From NCBI GenBank assembly GCA_018700655.1, contig JABIUG010000357.1, positions 1 to 19,101 of the forward strand: a stretch of 19,101 bases of DNA, written 5' to 3'. The position numbers and the translations under genes are program-made. Shown one piece after another: positions 7,073-16,929 of this stretch (positions are counted from its first letter, which is position 1; the number at the start of each line of letters is the position of its first letter). The notes under the pieces were generated by a model. The model saw only the letters and a list, made by a program, of their open reading frames with translations. It was not told the DNA's origin and did not search any database. Source of the DNA: Rhodospirillaceae bacterium. GTDB lineage: Bacteria > Pseudomonadota > Alphaproteobacteria > SP197.

Positions 7073-7474
7073 ATGCGCGCGATCTTCACAGCTTTGTTGT
7101 TGCTGCTCACGACGATGATCGTTTCGGTTTCGCCACGCCCGGTCGCCGCTGATTTCAGGCTTTGCAGCGAATACAAGCAGCCGATCTATGCCGCCTACGC
7201 TTATTGGGACGGCGCAAGCTGGACATCGGAGGGCTGGTGGGAGGTTTCTCCCTTCCAGTGCACGACGATTTTCGAGGGCAGCATGCGGAACCGCAGTGAA
7301 GTATTCGTCTATGCCGAAACCGCTGATGAACAGACAGAATGGAGCGGCAATGAGCGATTCTGTATCCATGAACCCAACGCATTCACCATCTTTGGCCGCA
7401 CGGATTGCGCCACGGGGTTCTTTCGCATCGATACCGGCAACCGAGACGATGTGGAACATTCCCTGACCCCCTAG
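7073..7474 (+). CDS. DUF1036 family secreted protein
   Basis: The 133-residue product starts with a clear signal peptide: a short basic start (MR), a long hydrophobic run (about 3-20), then RPVAA with cleavage expected before DFRLC. The mature part resembles DUF1036 proteins: FRLCSEYKQPIYAAYAYWDG, a WTSEGWWEVSPFQC block, a YAE block, FCIHEPNAFTI and a DC pair near the end. Four cysteines suggest two disulfides in the periplasm. The family function is unknown to me. I chose the ATG at 7073 because GAGGAGG (7062-7068) sits just before it and the signal peptide begins there; an ATG at 6992 would place unlikely sequence ahead of the signal. The gene ends 19 bp before the convergent mrp stop, with no visible terminator. 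Confidence 0.75.
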   Translation: MRAIFTALLLLLTTMIVSVSPRPVAADFRLCSEYKQPIYAAYAYWDGASWTSEGWWEVSPFQCTTIFEGSMRNRSEVFVYAETADEQTEWSGNERFCIHEPNAFTIFGRTDCATGFFRIDTGNRDDVEHSLTP

Positions 7475-7493
7475 AGCGGGTCATGTCCACCAG

Positions 7494-8606
7494 TTACTGA
7501 ATAACGATCTTGGGCGCCTGGCGCTGGTTGTCGGCGACGCTGTCGAGGATGGCCTGTGCGATTTCGCGATAGGATTGGGCAAACGAACTTTCGGGTTCGG
7601 CCACGACGATCGGGTGTCCGCCGTCCGAAGTTTCGCGAATCCGGATATCAAGTGGAATTTCGCCCAGGAACGGTACGTCGAGCTTGGTTGCCTCATCACG
7701 GGCGCCGCCATGGGAGAAGACATCCGTGCGTTCGTTGCAATGGGGGCAGATGAAATAGCTCATGTTCTCGATGATTCCCAGGATCGGGACATCGACCTTG
7801 CGGAACATGTTGAGACCCTTGCGGGCGTCGATCAGGGATAGATCCTGGGGCGTCGACACAATCACGGCGCCGGCCAGGGGCGCACGCTGGGTCAGTGTCA
7901 GCTGGGCATCGCCGGTGCCGGGAGGCATGTCGATGATCATGACATCGATCTCGCCCCATTCGACCTGGCGAAGCATCTGTTCCAGTGCGCTCTGGACCAT
8001 CGGGCCACGCCAGACCATGGGCTGGTCCTCTTCTATCAGGAGGCCGATCGACATGGCCTTGATACCAAAAGCTTCCTTTGGCCAGAGCTTCTTGCCGTCG
8101 GTTTCCGGTTTGCCGCTGAGGCCCAGAAGGCGCGGTGCCGAGGGGCCATAGATGTCGGCATCAAGCAGTGCGACCCGTTTGCCGAGGCCCGCAAGGGCCA
8201 GAGCGATGTTGACCGAAGTGGTCGATTTGCCGACCCCGCCCTTGCCGCTGGCGACCGCCACAATCGAGCCAATCCCGGGGATGTCGTCGGTCCCGGCCTT
8301 TTCCTTCGGAGCTGCTGCTGCAGCGGGCTTTGCCGCAGGGGCGCCGGAACCGGCCGGTTTGTGTGCCGTCATCACCGCCGTGACCGAGAGCACGCCCGCG
8401 AGAGCCTTCACCGTTTCTTCGGCGGCTTGTCGCACCGGTTCGAGCGCCGCACCGCGTTCAGCGGGCACTTCGAGAGCGAATCCGACATTGCCATCCTTGA
8501 CGACCAGGCCCTCGACCATGTCCAGCGCGATGATCGATTTTCCGCTTTGGGGCTCCAGGACGGAGGTTAAAGCTGCGCGAACTTCGTCTTCGGTGACCCG
8601 GGCCAT
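7494..8606 (-). CDS. apbC: Mrp/ApbC iron-sulfur cluster carrier ATPase
   Basis: Mrp/ApbC/Nbp35-type P-loop ATPases bind a [4Fe-4S] cluster and pass it to target enzymes in the cytoplasm. The 370-residue product has an N-terminal DUF59/MIP18-like domain (about 3-80), an alanine- and proline-rich linker (about 84-108), and the ATPase domain with the deviant Walker A SGKGGVGKS (120-128). Further motifs are ALLDADIYGPS, IIDMPPGTGDAQL and the cluster-ligand pair CPHC (Cys287 and Cys290). The ATG at 8606 is preferred because GGGGAG lies a few bases upstream. The open frame extends 45 bp further, but with no conserved residues. The gene is divergent from hflK across 174 bp, which holds an inverted repeat. 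Confidence 0.94.
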   Translation of the reverse strand: MARVTEDEVRAALTSVLEPQSGKSIIALDMVEGLVVKDGNVGFALEVPAERGAALEPVRQAAEETVKALAGVLSVTAVMTAHKPAGSGAPAAKPAAAAAPKEKAGTDDIPGIGSIVAVASGKGGVGKSTTSVNIALALAGLGKRVALLDADIYGPSAPRLLGLSGKPETDGKKLWPKEAFGIKAMSIGLLIEEDQPMVWRGPMVQSALEQMLRQVEWGEIDVMIIDMPPGTGDAQLTLTQRAPLAGAVIVSTPQDLSLIDARKGLNMFRKVDVPILGIIENMSYFICPHCNERTDVFSHGGARDEATKLDVPFLGEIPLDIRIRETSDGGHPIVVAEPESSFAQSYREIAQAILDSVADNQRQAPKIVIQ

Positions 8607-8695
8607 TGGGCACTCCCCGTCTGTCGTCATTGTGATGGTCCCGCGCAGCATCGCCGAAACGGGCGCGTTGCGGGTGTGGATGCACTGTCATATAA

Positions 8696-8711
8696 GCCTT
8701 GATCTCAAGGC
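8696..8711. promoter_or_regulatory. Inverted repeat between divergent mrp and hflK
   Basis: GCCTTGA and TCAAGGC are perfect inverted 7-mers separated by TC, placed between the two divergent start codons. The symmetry and position fit a dimeric regulator site, but no known box was recognised and no convincing -35/-10 pair was found beside it. A chance occurrence is possible. Confidence 0.35.
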
Positions 8712-8780
8712 GGCAACCCACACTTAACCCTCAATGATGTCGGATGCGACATTCGGTGAGGCTCGAACGAGGCACAACAC

Positions 8781-9863
8781 ATGCCCTGGAACAATCAAGG
8801 CGGCGGTGGATGGCAAGGTCCCGGTGGTGATGGCGGCCCCTGGGGCGGTCGTAGACCGTCTGGCGGCGGCGGCGGTGGCGGTGGCGGCGGTCAGCCACCT
8901 GACCTGGAAGACCTGATCCGCAAGATGCAGGACAAGGGCAAACGATTCATGCCGGGAGGATTCGGCGGGATACGTGGCATCGTGATTATCCTGATCGTGC
9001 TCGTCGCGGTCTGGCTTGCCAGCGGTATCTATCGCGTCGACACGAACCAGCAGGGTGTCGAGCTTGTTTTTGGCAAGCTCTCTGATGTCAAAGGGCCTGG
9101 CCTTGAATACAATTGGCCCTATCCGATCGGGACGACCTACACGCCAACCGTAACGGAAATTCAGCAGTTTACGGTGGGTGGCACGGCAAGCCAGAGCCTG
9201 ATGCTGACCGGCGACGAGAACATCATTGATGTAAAATTCGTCGTGAAGTGGAAGATTTCGAACGCTGGCGAGTATCTCTTTAACGTCGAGCGGCCTGAAG
9301 AGACGACGCGGATGGTCGCCGAAAGTGCGATGCGCCAGGTGATCGGCCAGACGGCGCTTTCCACGGCGCTGGCCGAAGGTCGCGCCGCAGTCGAGCAGGA
9401 GACCCTGGCGCTGGTTCAGGAAATGCTGGACCATCTGAAAGCTGGCATTCTGATCACGCAGGTCGAGCTTCAGAACGTTGATCCGCCCAGCGCGGTGATC
9501 GATGCGTTCCGTGATGTGCAGGCCGCACGCGCGGACCAGGAACGCTCGATCAACGAGGCACAGGCCTATCAGAACCAGATCGTCCCGGTCGCACGTGGTG
9601 AATCCCAACGGATGATCCAGGAAGCCGAGGCCTATAAGGAGCAGGTGATCAATGTCGCCGAAGGTGACGCGGCCCGCTTCCTGTCGGTCTACAACGAATA
9701 CGTTCTGGCCAAGGAAGTGACCGAGCGCCGCATCTATCTGGAAACGATGGAAGAAGTGCTGCGCGATATGGAAAAGATCATCATTGACGACGGTGGGTCC
9801 GGCGGGCAGGGCGTGGTGCCTTATCTGCCGCTCGACCAGCTGCGCCGCAACGCCGGCGAGTAG
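8781..9863 (+). CDS. hflK: FtsH protease modulator HflK
   Basis: HflK and HflC form a large SPFH-domain cage in the inner membrane around FtsH and modulate degradation of membrane proteins. The 360-residue product has the glycine-rich N-terminus usual for HflK, including ten glycines in a row (28-37). A transmembrane helix follows (about 64-82, IRGIVIILIVLVAVWLASGIY region), then the SPFH domain (GVELVFGKL onward) and a charged helical region (about 240-320, RADQERSINEAQAYQNQIV and later). The ATG at 8781 has GAGG upstream. hflC starts 11 bp after the stop. The glycine run is made of repeated GGC/GGT codons and could be prone to slippage. Confidence 0.95.
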   Translation: MPWNNQGGGGWQGPGGDGGPWGGRRPSGGGGGGGGGGQPPDLEDLIRKMQDKGKRFMPGGFGGIRGIVIILIVLVAVWLASGIYRVDTNQQGVELVFGKLSDVKGPGLEYNWPYPIGTTYTPTVTEIQQFTVGGTASQSLMLTGDENIIDVKFVVKWKISNAGEYLFNVERPEETTRMVAESAMRQVIGQTALSTALAEGRAAVEQETLALVQEMLDHLKAGILITQVELQNVDPPSAVIDAFRDVQAARADQERSINEAQAYQNQIVPVARGESQRMIQEAEAYKEQVINVAEGDAARFLSVYNEYVLAKEVTERRIYLETMEEVLRDMEKIIIDDGGSGGQGVVPYLPLDQLRRNAGE

Positions 9864-9874
9864 GAGGGCACATC

Positions 9875-10783
9875 ATGGGCTTCAAAGTCATCATTGGCGT
9901 CATTGTCGCTGCCGCCATCTTGATCGGCGGATCGATGTCGGTTTTCACCATTGCCGAGTATGAACAGGCTATTGTCGTTCAGTTTGGTGATCCGCGGCGG
10001 GTCGAGCTGGAACCGGGTCTCGAGTTCAAATGGCCCTGGCAGAACGTTGTCTATTACGAAAAGCGTATTCTGCAGGTCGACGGCCAGCCTGAGCAGGTGA
10101 CGGCGTCGGATCAGAAACGTCTCGTGGTCGACGCATTCGCGCTCTATCAGATCGTTGATCCGCTGGCGTTCAAGAACGCGGCCCAGTCGGTCGAGAATTT
10201 TGAACCCCTGATGCAGCAGGCGATGACCGCAACCTTGCGTGAAAATATCGGTCGTGTGCCGCTGGTCGATGTCGTTTCGGGCGAACGCCAGGCATTGATG
10301 GATCAAATCAACACTGCGCTGTCGGTGGCAACGGACCGCTTCGGTATCGTCGTTGTCGATGTAAGGATCAAAAGAACCGACCTGCCCCAGGAAAACAGCG
10401 AGGCGATCTATCGCCGGATGCAGACCGAACGTGAACGTGAGGCGAGCGAGATCCGTGCCGAGGGCGAAGAACAGTCCTTGCGTATTCGTGCCGAAGCAGA
10501 TCGCTCGCGTACCGTGTTGATCTCCGAGGCACAGCGCCAGTCGGATATCCTTCGCGGCGAGGGCGACGGTGAAGCCGTGCGAATCTTCGCTGAGGCATTC
10601 GGTCAGGACATCGAGTTTTTCACCTTCTACCGTACCATGCAGGCCTATCGTGGGGCGCTGAACTCCGAAGACACGACCCTGGTCATGTCGCCCGATGGCG
10701 ATTTCCTGCGCTTCCTCAACAGCTATGAGGGTCTGGGTATCGGCGCCGAAGCCGATGTCAGCCGCTCGAGTGGTGCGGATTAG
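9875..10783 (+). CDS. hflC: FtsH protease modulator HflC
   Basis: This is the second subunit of the HflKC cage. The 302-residue product begins with a transmembrane helix (about 4-23), followed by the SPFH start YEQAIVVQFGDPRRV and LEFKWPW. The helical part near the end of the SPFH region has the typical RMQTERERE and SEAQRQSDILRGEGDGEAVRIFAEAF sequences, then the YRTMQAYR segment. Length is normal. A GGAGGG site lies just after the hflK stop, so the pair is an operon. A 47-bp gap leads to the DUF2065 gene. Confidence 0.95.
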   Translation: MGFKVIIGVIVAAAILIGGSMSVFTIAEYEQAIVVQFGDPRRVELEPGLEFKWPWQNVVYYEKRILQVDGQPEQVTASDQKRLVVDAFALYQIVDPLAFKNAAQSVENFEPLMQQAMTATLRENIGRVPLVDVVSGERQALMDQINTALSVATDRFGIVVVDVRIKRTDLPQENSEAIYRRMQTEREREASEIRAEGEEQSLRIRAEADRSRTVLISEAQRQSDILRGEGDGEAVRIFAEAFGQDIEFFTFYRTMQAYRGALNSEDTTLVMSPDGDFLRFLNSYEGLGIGAEADVSRSSGAD

Positions 10784-10830
10784 GAAGTTCCTGTCGGAAT
10801 TAGCAATTTTTTCGCGGCCATCGTGACGCC

Positions 10831-11016
10831 ATGATTGACCTGTTGACGGCTGTCGGTATCGCATTGTTTATCGAGGGTGCGGCCTATGCCCTGTTCCCAC
10901 AGGCAATGAAGCGGGCCATGGTGCATGCCTTGGCTCAGCCACCATCTACCCTGCGTCTGCTCGGTTTGACGGTGGCGCTTGTGGCCGTGGTTTTCATCTG
11001 GCTGATGCGCGGCTGA
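10831..11016 (+). CDS. DUF2065 small membrane protein
   Basis: A 61-residue protein with two hydrophobic helices (about 2-22 and 42-59) separated by a short basic segment (PQAMKRAM) and a PSTLR turn. This matches DUF2065, a family often found next to hflC in proteobacteria. Its biochemical role is not known to me; the location suggests a link with the HflKC or DegP system. No strong ribosome binding site is visible before the ATG. Confidence 0.8.
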   Translation: MIDLLTAVGIALFIEGAAYALFPQAMKRAMVHALAQPPSTLRLLGLTVALVAVVFIWLMRG

Positions 11017-11075
11017 TCTGAAAGGGCCAGCCTGCATTGGTTTGAACTCGTTTGAACACAGTGGACGGCGACGCA

Positions 11076-12524
11076 ATGACACAACGTTTCTTCGGATTTC
11101 TCCTTGTCCTCGTGATCCTTCCTGTCGCGGCCGGTTTTTCGGCAGCGCAAGCACGCGGCACACCGGAGAGCTTTGCCGATCTGGTTGAGGTGCTGGCCCC
11201 GGCTGTCGTGTCGATCTCGACCGAAAGTTTCATTGGCGCACAAGGTGAAGGCCTGCCCGAAGGCACGCCGTTCGACGAGTTTTTTCAAGAGTTTTTCGAT
11301 CGCTACGGTGAAGATGCTCCGCTCGATAGCCTTCCGGTATCCCTGGGTTCAGGCTTCATCGTCGACGCCGAAGGTTATGTCGTTACAAACGTCCATGTGA
11401 TCGCGGAAGCCGACAAGATCATCGTCATTCTCAACGATGACACCGAATACGAAGCAACGATCGTGGGAGCCGATCCCAAGACCGACATTGCCCTGCTTAA
11501 GATTGAAGCCGAAGGCGATCTTCCGTTTGTCGATTTTGGCGATTCCGATGCCGTTCGGGTCGGTGACTGGGCATTGGCGATCGGCAATCCGTTCGGCTTC
11601 GGCAGTTCCGTGACGGCCGGCATCATTTCGGCCCGCCAGCGCGACATCAATGCCGGCCCCTATGATGAGTTTCTGCAGACCGATGCCCCGATCAACCGCG
11701 GCAATTCCGGCGGCCCGCTGTTCAGCATGGACGGCGAGGTGATCGGCGTGAACACGGCGATCTATTCGCCGTCGGGTGGGTCAGTCGGTATCGGCTTTGC
11801 CGTGCCGTCCAATATCGTGTCGGGCGTCGTTGATCAGCTCAAGGAGTTCGGCCGAACACGCCGCGGCTGGCTGGGTGTGCGCATTCAGAGCATCACGCCT
11901 GATATTGCCGAGGCGTTCGGTCTGCCGTCGGCTGAAGGCGCGCTGGTCGCCAGTGTGACACCCGAGGGCCCCGCCGAAGACGCCGGGCTTGAGGCCGGTG
12001 ATGTCATCATCCGGTTCAACGGCATTGCCATCACCGAGATGCGTGAACTGCCGCGCGCAGTGGCTGAAACCGAGGTCGGGCGCGAAGCCGAGGTGGTGGT
12101 CATCCGCAACGGCGAAGAACGCACCTTTGGCGTCGTGCTTGGCGAACTCGAGGAGTTCGAACAGCAACTTGCAGCCGAACAGGGCGACAACGGCGACAAT
12201 GGCGGGTCCAAGAACAAGCCGGTCAGCAACGATATGCTGGGCATGACGATCCGCCCGGTGACAGGCGAAATCGCCCAGCAGTTCGGCCTGGATCGAAGCA
12301 CCACCGGACTGATCGTGACCGAGGTCGAAGTGGGGGGCGCGGCAGCACGCGGTGGCATCCTTGCCGGCGATCTGGTGCTGGAAGTCGGTAAAACGCCGGT
12401 CGAGACGGTCGAGCAGATTTCTGACCTGATCGATGAAGCACGCGATCGCGCTTCCAGATCGATCGTTCTTCGCGTGATGCGTGCCGGAAATCCGCAGTTC
12501 CTGGCCGTAGAGATCGGAGAATAG
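11076..12524 (+). CDS. degP: Periplasmic serine protease of the DegP/Do (HtrA) family
   Basis: HtrA-type proteases refold or degrade damaged envelope proteins. Numbered from the ATG at 11076, the 482-residue product has a signal peptide (about 1-26, cleavage after AQA) and a trypsin-like domain with the triad His107 (TNVHVI), Asp137 (TDIALLK) and Ser211 (GNSGGPL). Two PDZ domains follow (about 265-365 and 385-480), joined by an acidic and Asn/Gly-rich linker (QGDNGDNGG). The GSGFIVDAEGYVVTN start of the protease domain is textbook. A TTG at 11052 is open, but the signal peptide starts at the ATG. The gene ends 12 bp before the convergent serB stop. I cannot tell DegP from DegQ or MucD subtypes. 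Confidence 0.93.
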   Translation: MTQRFFGFLLVLVILPVAAGFSAAQARGTPESFADLVEVLAPAVVSISTESFIGAQGEGLPEGTPFDEFFQEFFDRYGEDAPLDSLPVSLGSGFIVDAEGYVVTNVHVIAEADKIIVILNDDTEYEATIVGADPKTDIALLKIEAEGDLPFVDFGDSDAVRVGDWALAIGNPFGFGSSVTAGIISARQRDINAGPYDEFLQTDAPINRGNSGGPLFSMDGEVIGVNTAIYSPSGGSVGIGFAVPSNIVSGVVDQLKEFGRTRRGWLGVRIQSITPDIAEAFGLPSAEGALVASVTPEGPAEDAGLEAGDVIIRFNGIAITEMRELPRAVAETEVGREAEVVVIRNGEERTFGVVLGELEEFEQQLAAEQGDNGDNGGSKNKPVSNDMLGMTIRPVTGEIAQQFGLDRSTTGLIVTEVEVGGAAARGGILAGDLVLEVGKTPVETVEQISDLIDEARDRASRSIVLRVMRAGNPQFLAVEIGE

Positions 12525-12536
12525 GGCCGATCGCGG

Positions 12537-13421
12537 TCAGGTCGGCGTGACGAAGTCCTCGTCGACGTAACCCTGGAGATAGAGCAGGGCGGATAGATCA
12601 GCGTGATCGATGGCCGCATCCGCGACGCGGCGGGCGGCATCGACGGGGTGGTAACCGACACCAAGCCCGGCGGCTTTCAGCATCGCAATATCGTTGGCGC
12701 CATCGCCCACGGCCAGGGTCTCGCTTGAGGACAGCCCCAATTCCTGCATCATCTCGAAGAGAAGCGTGCGTTTGGCGTCACGATCCAGGATTGGCTCCCG
12801 CAGACGCCCGCTCATGGCGCCGTCGGCAATCTCCAGCTCGTTGGCGTGGTGGCGATCAAACCCAAGCTTGTCGACGACGCGTTCCGTGAACCAGGTGAAA
12901 CCGCCCGAAACCAGTGCGGTCAAGGCGCCGTGGTGTTGCATGGTCACGATCAGTGTCGCGCCACCGGGCGTCATCGCGACGTTGTCATGCCATGCTCGCT
13001 CGAGCAGTTCCTGGGGAGCACCTGCCAGCAGTGCAACGCGCTCACGTAGTGAGTCGCCGAAGTCGAGCTCTCCCCTTATGCTGCGCTGCGTGATTGCGGC
13101 GACCGCGTCACCAAGACCGGCATGGGCTGCCAGGACATCGATACATTCGACGGTGATGAACGTGGAATCCATATCCCCGACCAGCAATTTCTTGCGCCGG
13201 CCATGGACCGGTTGCAGTGCGTGGTCGATCGCCTTGTCGGCAATGGCCTGTTCGGCTTCTACACGGGCAATTTCTGCTGGTATGGCGTCGAACAAAAGGT
13301 CGACCGCCGTGCCGGGACTGAGCCAGCGCGGGGAAGCATCAAGGCGGCGTGTCAATCCAGCTGCGACTTCTTCGAGGCCGGAATCGGACGATGCCGCGAT
13401 CAGGGTCAGAACCAATGTCAT
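12537..13421 (-). CDS. serB: Phosphoserine phosphatase SerB
   Basis: SerB removes phosphate from phosphoserine, the last step of serine synthesis. The 294-residue product has an N-terminal regulatory region (about 1-75) and a HAD phosphatase domain. Visible motifs are GDMDST (82-87, with nucleophile Asp83 and acid-base Asp85), VSGGFTWFTERV (motif II serine), KRTLL (motif III lysine) and GDGANDIAMLKAAGLGVGYHP (motif IV). The ATG at 13421 gives the usual MTLVLTLIA start; the longer open frame upstream reads across miaA and is a shadow. The start is 16 bp from the divergent miaA start. Confidence 0.95.
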   Translation of the reverse strand: MTLVLTLIAASSDSGLEEVAAGLTRRLDASPRWLSPGTAVDLLFDAIPAEIARVEAEQAIADKAIDHALQPVHGRRKKLLVGDMDSTFITVECIDVLAAHAGLGDAVAAITQRSIRGELDFGDSLRERVALLAGAPQELLERAWHDNVAMTPGGATLIVTMQHHGALTALVSGGFTWFTERVVDKLGFDRHHANELEIADGAMSGRLREPILDRDAKRTLLFEMMQELGLSSSETLAVGDGANDIAMLKAAGLGVGYHPVDAARRVADAAIDHADLSALLYLQGYVDEDFVTPT

Positions 13422-13437
13422 GGCCGGACGGTAGGTC

Positions 13438-14403
13438 GTGACCGGGCAAGGAACAAGCATTCCGGCCATCCTGGTCGGTGGCCCCACAGCATCGGGCAAG
13501 TCCGGGTTGGCCATGCATCTGGCCAGAAACTTCGACGGCACACTGATCAATGCCGACAGCATGCAGGTCTACCGGGATCTGCACATTCTGACCGCGCGCC
13601 CCTCTGCCCGCGACGAGGCTGAACTCCCCCATCAGCTGTTTGGTTGCATCGATGCAGGCCGGCGCTGCTCGGCCGGCCTGTGGCACGAGATGGCTGTTGA
13701 GGCAGCCCAGGAGGCGGTAAACCACGGAAGAATTCCGGTTCTGGTTGGTGGCACCGGCCTCTACCTCGACGCTTTTGCCCGTGGAATTTCACCGATCCCC
13801 GAAACACCGCCTGATGTGCGCCATGCGATGGCTGCACGGATGGCGCAATCGGGACCGGCATCGCTGCATGAAGAACTCAACAGCCGCGACCCCGAGATTG
13901 CAGAAAGACTGGCGCCCGGCGACAGCCAGAGAATTCAGCGTGCGCTGGAGGTTGTCGAGGCGACCGGAACGCCGCTTTCGGTCTGGCAACGCCAGCCGCG
14001 ACAGGGGGGCTGGCCAGGGCCGGTGATGTGGCTATGCCTGGAACCGCCCCGCGATGCGCTCTATCGCCTGTGCGAAGAGCGGTTTGACCAGATGATGGCG
14101 CACGGTGCCCTTGAAGAGGCAGCACAACTTGCTTCGCGCGGCCTCGATCGATCGCATCCGGCGATGCGTGCCCTTGGCGTGCCGCACCTACTGGCGCATC
14201 TGGCCGGAGAGCTCGACCTTGAGAGCGCGGTCGAGAAGGCCAAGACAGGAACACGTCGCTACGCCAAGCGCCAGTCGACCTGGTTTCGTCATCAGGTGCC
14301 CGATGCCCTGCGATTGCCGTGTTTTGGCTTCGAAAATGAGGCGCTGGAGGCAGTTTCCGCGGTTCGCGAGTTTCTATTGACCGTCCAAGGCAGTCCATCT
14401 TAG
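13438..14403 (+). CDS. miaA: tRNA dimethylallyltransferase MiaA
   Basis: MiaA adds the isopentenyl group to A37 of tRNAs that read codons starting with U. The 321-residue product has the P-loop GGPTASGKS (14-22), the DSMQVYRDL segment (40-48) with the catalytic-type aspartate, VLVGGTGLYLDA, QRIQRALEV and the C-terminal RRYAKRQSTWFRHQ signature. The start is a GTG, the only one that keeps residues before the P-loop. It lies 16 bp from the divergent serB start, so its promoter must overlap serB. ilvB follows after 144 bp on the same strand. Confidence 0.94.
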   Translation: MTGQGTSIPAILVGGPTASGKSGLAMHLARNFDGTLINADSMQVYRDLHILTARPSARDEAELPHQLFGCIDAGRRCSAGLWHEMAVEAAQEAVNHGRIPVLVGGTGLYLDAFARGISPIPETPPDVRHAMAARMAQSGPASLHEELNSRDPEIAERLAPGDSQRIQRALEVVEATGTPLSVWQRQPRQGGWPGPVMWLCLEPPRDALYRLCEERFDQMMAHGALEEAAQLASRGLDRSHPAMRALGVPHLLAHLAGELDLESAVEKAKTGTRRYAKRQSTWFRHQVPDALRLPCFGFENEALEAVSAVREFLLTVQGSPS

Positions 14404-14547
14404 GGTCCGCCCCCTGCGATGACGCGCGGAGACGTGGTCTGCGCCGCTTTGTCATGCCTGAGGCAAGCGCTCGGTCGTCGTGGAAACCAGTGCAACTTTA
14501 TTGAAGCAGAGAGCCGACAGGCAGGCTCCTTGCTGGAGGACGACACC
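14404..14547 (+). other. miaA-ilvB intergenic leader, no recognised element
   Basis: This 144-bp stretch holds an open frame from ATG 14419 in frame with ilvB, but its predicted residues are not conserved-looking and are not rich in Ile, Leu or Val, so it does not look like an attenuator leader peptide. A small bulged hairpin (GCGC, AGAC, GTG, GTCT, GCGC around 14425-14450) has no T-run. No promoter with two clear boxes was found. Confidence 0.4.
14535..14540 (+). promoter_or_regulatory. Ribosome binding site that fixes the ilvB GTG start
   Basis: GGAGGA lies 7 nt before GTG 14548. The alternatives, ATG 14419 and ATG 14563, lack such a site at the right distance. The family N-terminus (MTGSEILVKAL) starts six residues after this GTG. 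Confidence 0.75.
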
Positions 14548-16317
<1,770 letters not shown>

Positions 16318-16397
16318 GCCGGAACCAGACCTTCACCCCTTGTGTCCAAGCCGGCTGCACCCTTCGGGAATGGCCGCATAATTCAGGAAATGCCATC

Positions 16398-16907
16398 GTG
16401 AGTTCCAACGAAATTCTCAAAGCCACCATCGCCGTCGTGGTCGACAACGAACCCGGTGTCCTGGCCCGTGTCGTGGGCCTGTTTTCGGGACGCGGCTACA
16501 ACATTGATTCCCTCACGGTCAGCGAGGTCGATGAGTCTGCGCACCTGTCGCGCATCACGATCGTGACCAACGGCACGGCAATGATCATCGAGCAGATCAA
16601 GGCGCAGTTGCAGCGACTTGTTCCGATCCACCGGGTCAGTGATCTCTCTGCCGATGGGCTGCATATCGAACGCGAACTGGCGCTGGTGAAGGTCGCCAGC
16701 ACGGGAGAAAAACGCGTCGAGGCCCTTCGTATTGCCGATATCTTCCGCGCCCACGCGGTCGACAGCACGATCAGCTCGTTTGTCTTTGAAATCACCGGAT
16801 CGATTGAAAAGATCTCGGCTTTTGTCGATCTGATGCGCCCGTTGGGCCTGATCGACGTTTCAAGAACCGGCGTTGTCGCGATTTCCCGCGGCCCCAACGC
16901 CCTATAA
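16398..16907 (+). CDS. ilvH: Acetolactate synthase small (regulatory) subunit
   Basis: The small subunit stimulates the catalytic subunit and gives valine feedback inhibition. The 169-residue product starts with an ACT domain (TIAVVVDNEPGVLARVVGLFSGRGYNIDSLTVS, about 10-42) and continues with the C-terminal ACT-like domain (IERELALVKV to GVVAISRG). The start is a GTG preceded by AGGAAA. Length is usual for the IlvH/IlvN long form. It lies between ilvB (80 bp) and ilvC (22 bp), so the three form one operon. Confidence 0.95.
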   Translation: MSSNEILKATIAVVVDNEPGVLARVVGLFSGRGYNIDSLTVSEVDESAHLSRITIVTNGTAMIIEQIKAQLQRLVPIHRVSDLSADGLHIERELALVKVASTGEKRVEALRIADIFRAHAVDSTISSFVFEITGSIEKISAFVDLMRPLGLIDVSRTGVVAISRGPNAL

Positions 16908-16929
16908 CCCTTCTGCGAGGACGACCACC

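Noticed and set aside
8863..8890. Run of GGC/GGT codons as a simple-sequence repeat
   Set aside because: Glycine-rich N-termini are normal in HflK; the frame is intact.
10784..10830. Possible terminator after hflC (TTCC-TGTC-GGAA followed by a run of six T)
   Set aside because: The stem is only four base pairs and eight bases from the T-run, too weak to call.
14425..14450. Possible attenuator hairpin before ilvB
   Set aside because: Bulged short stem, no T-run, and no Ile/Leu/Val-rich leader peptide.
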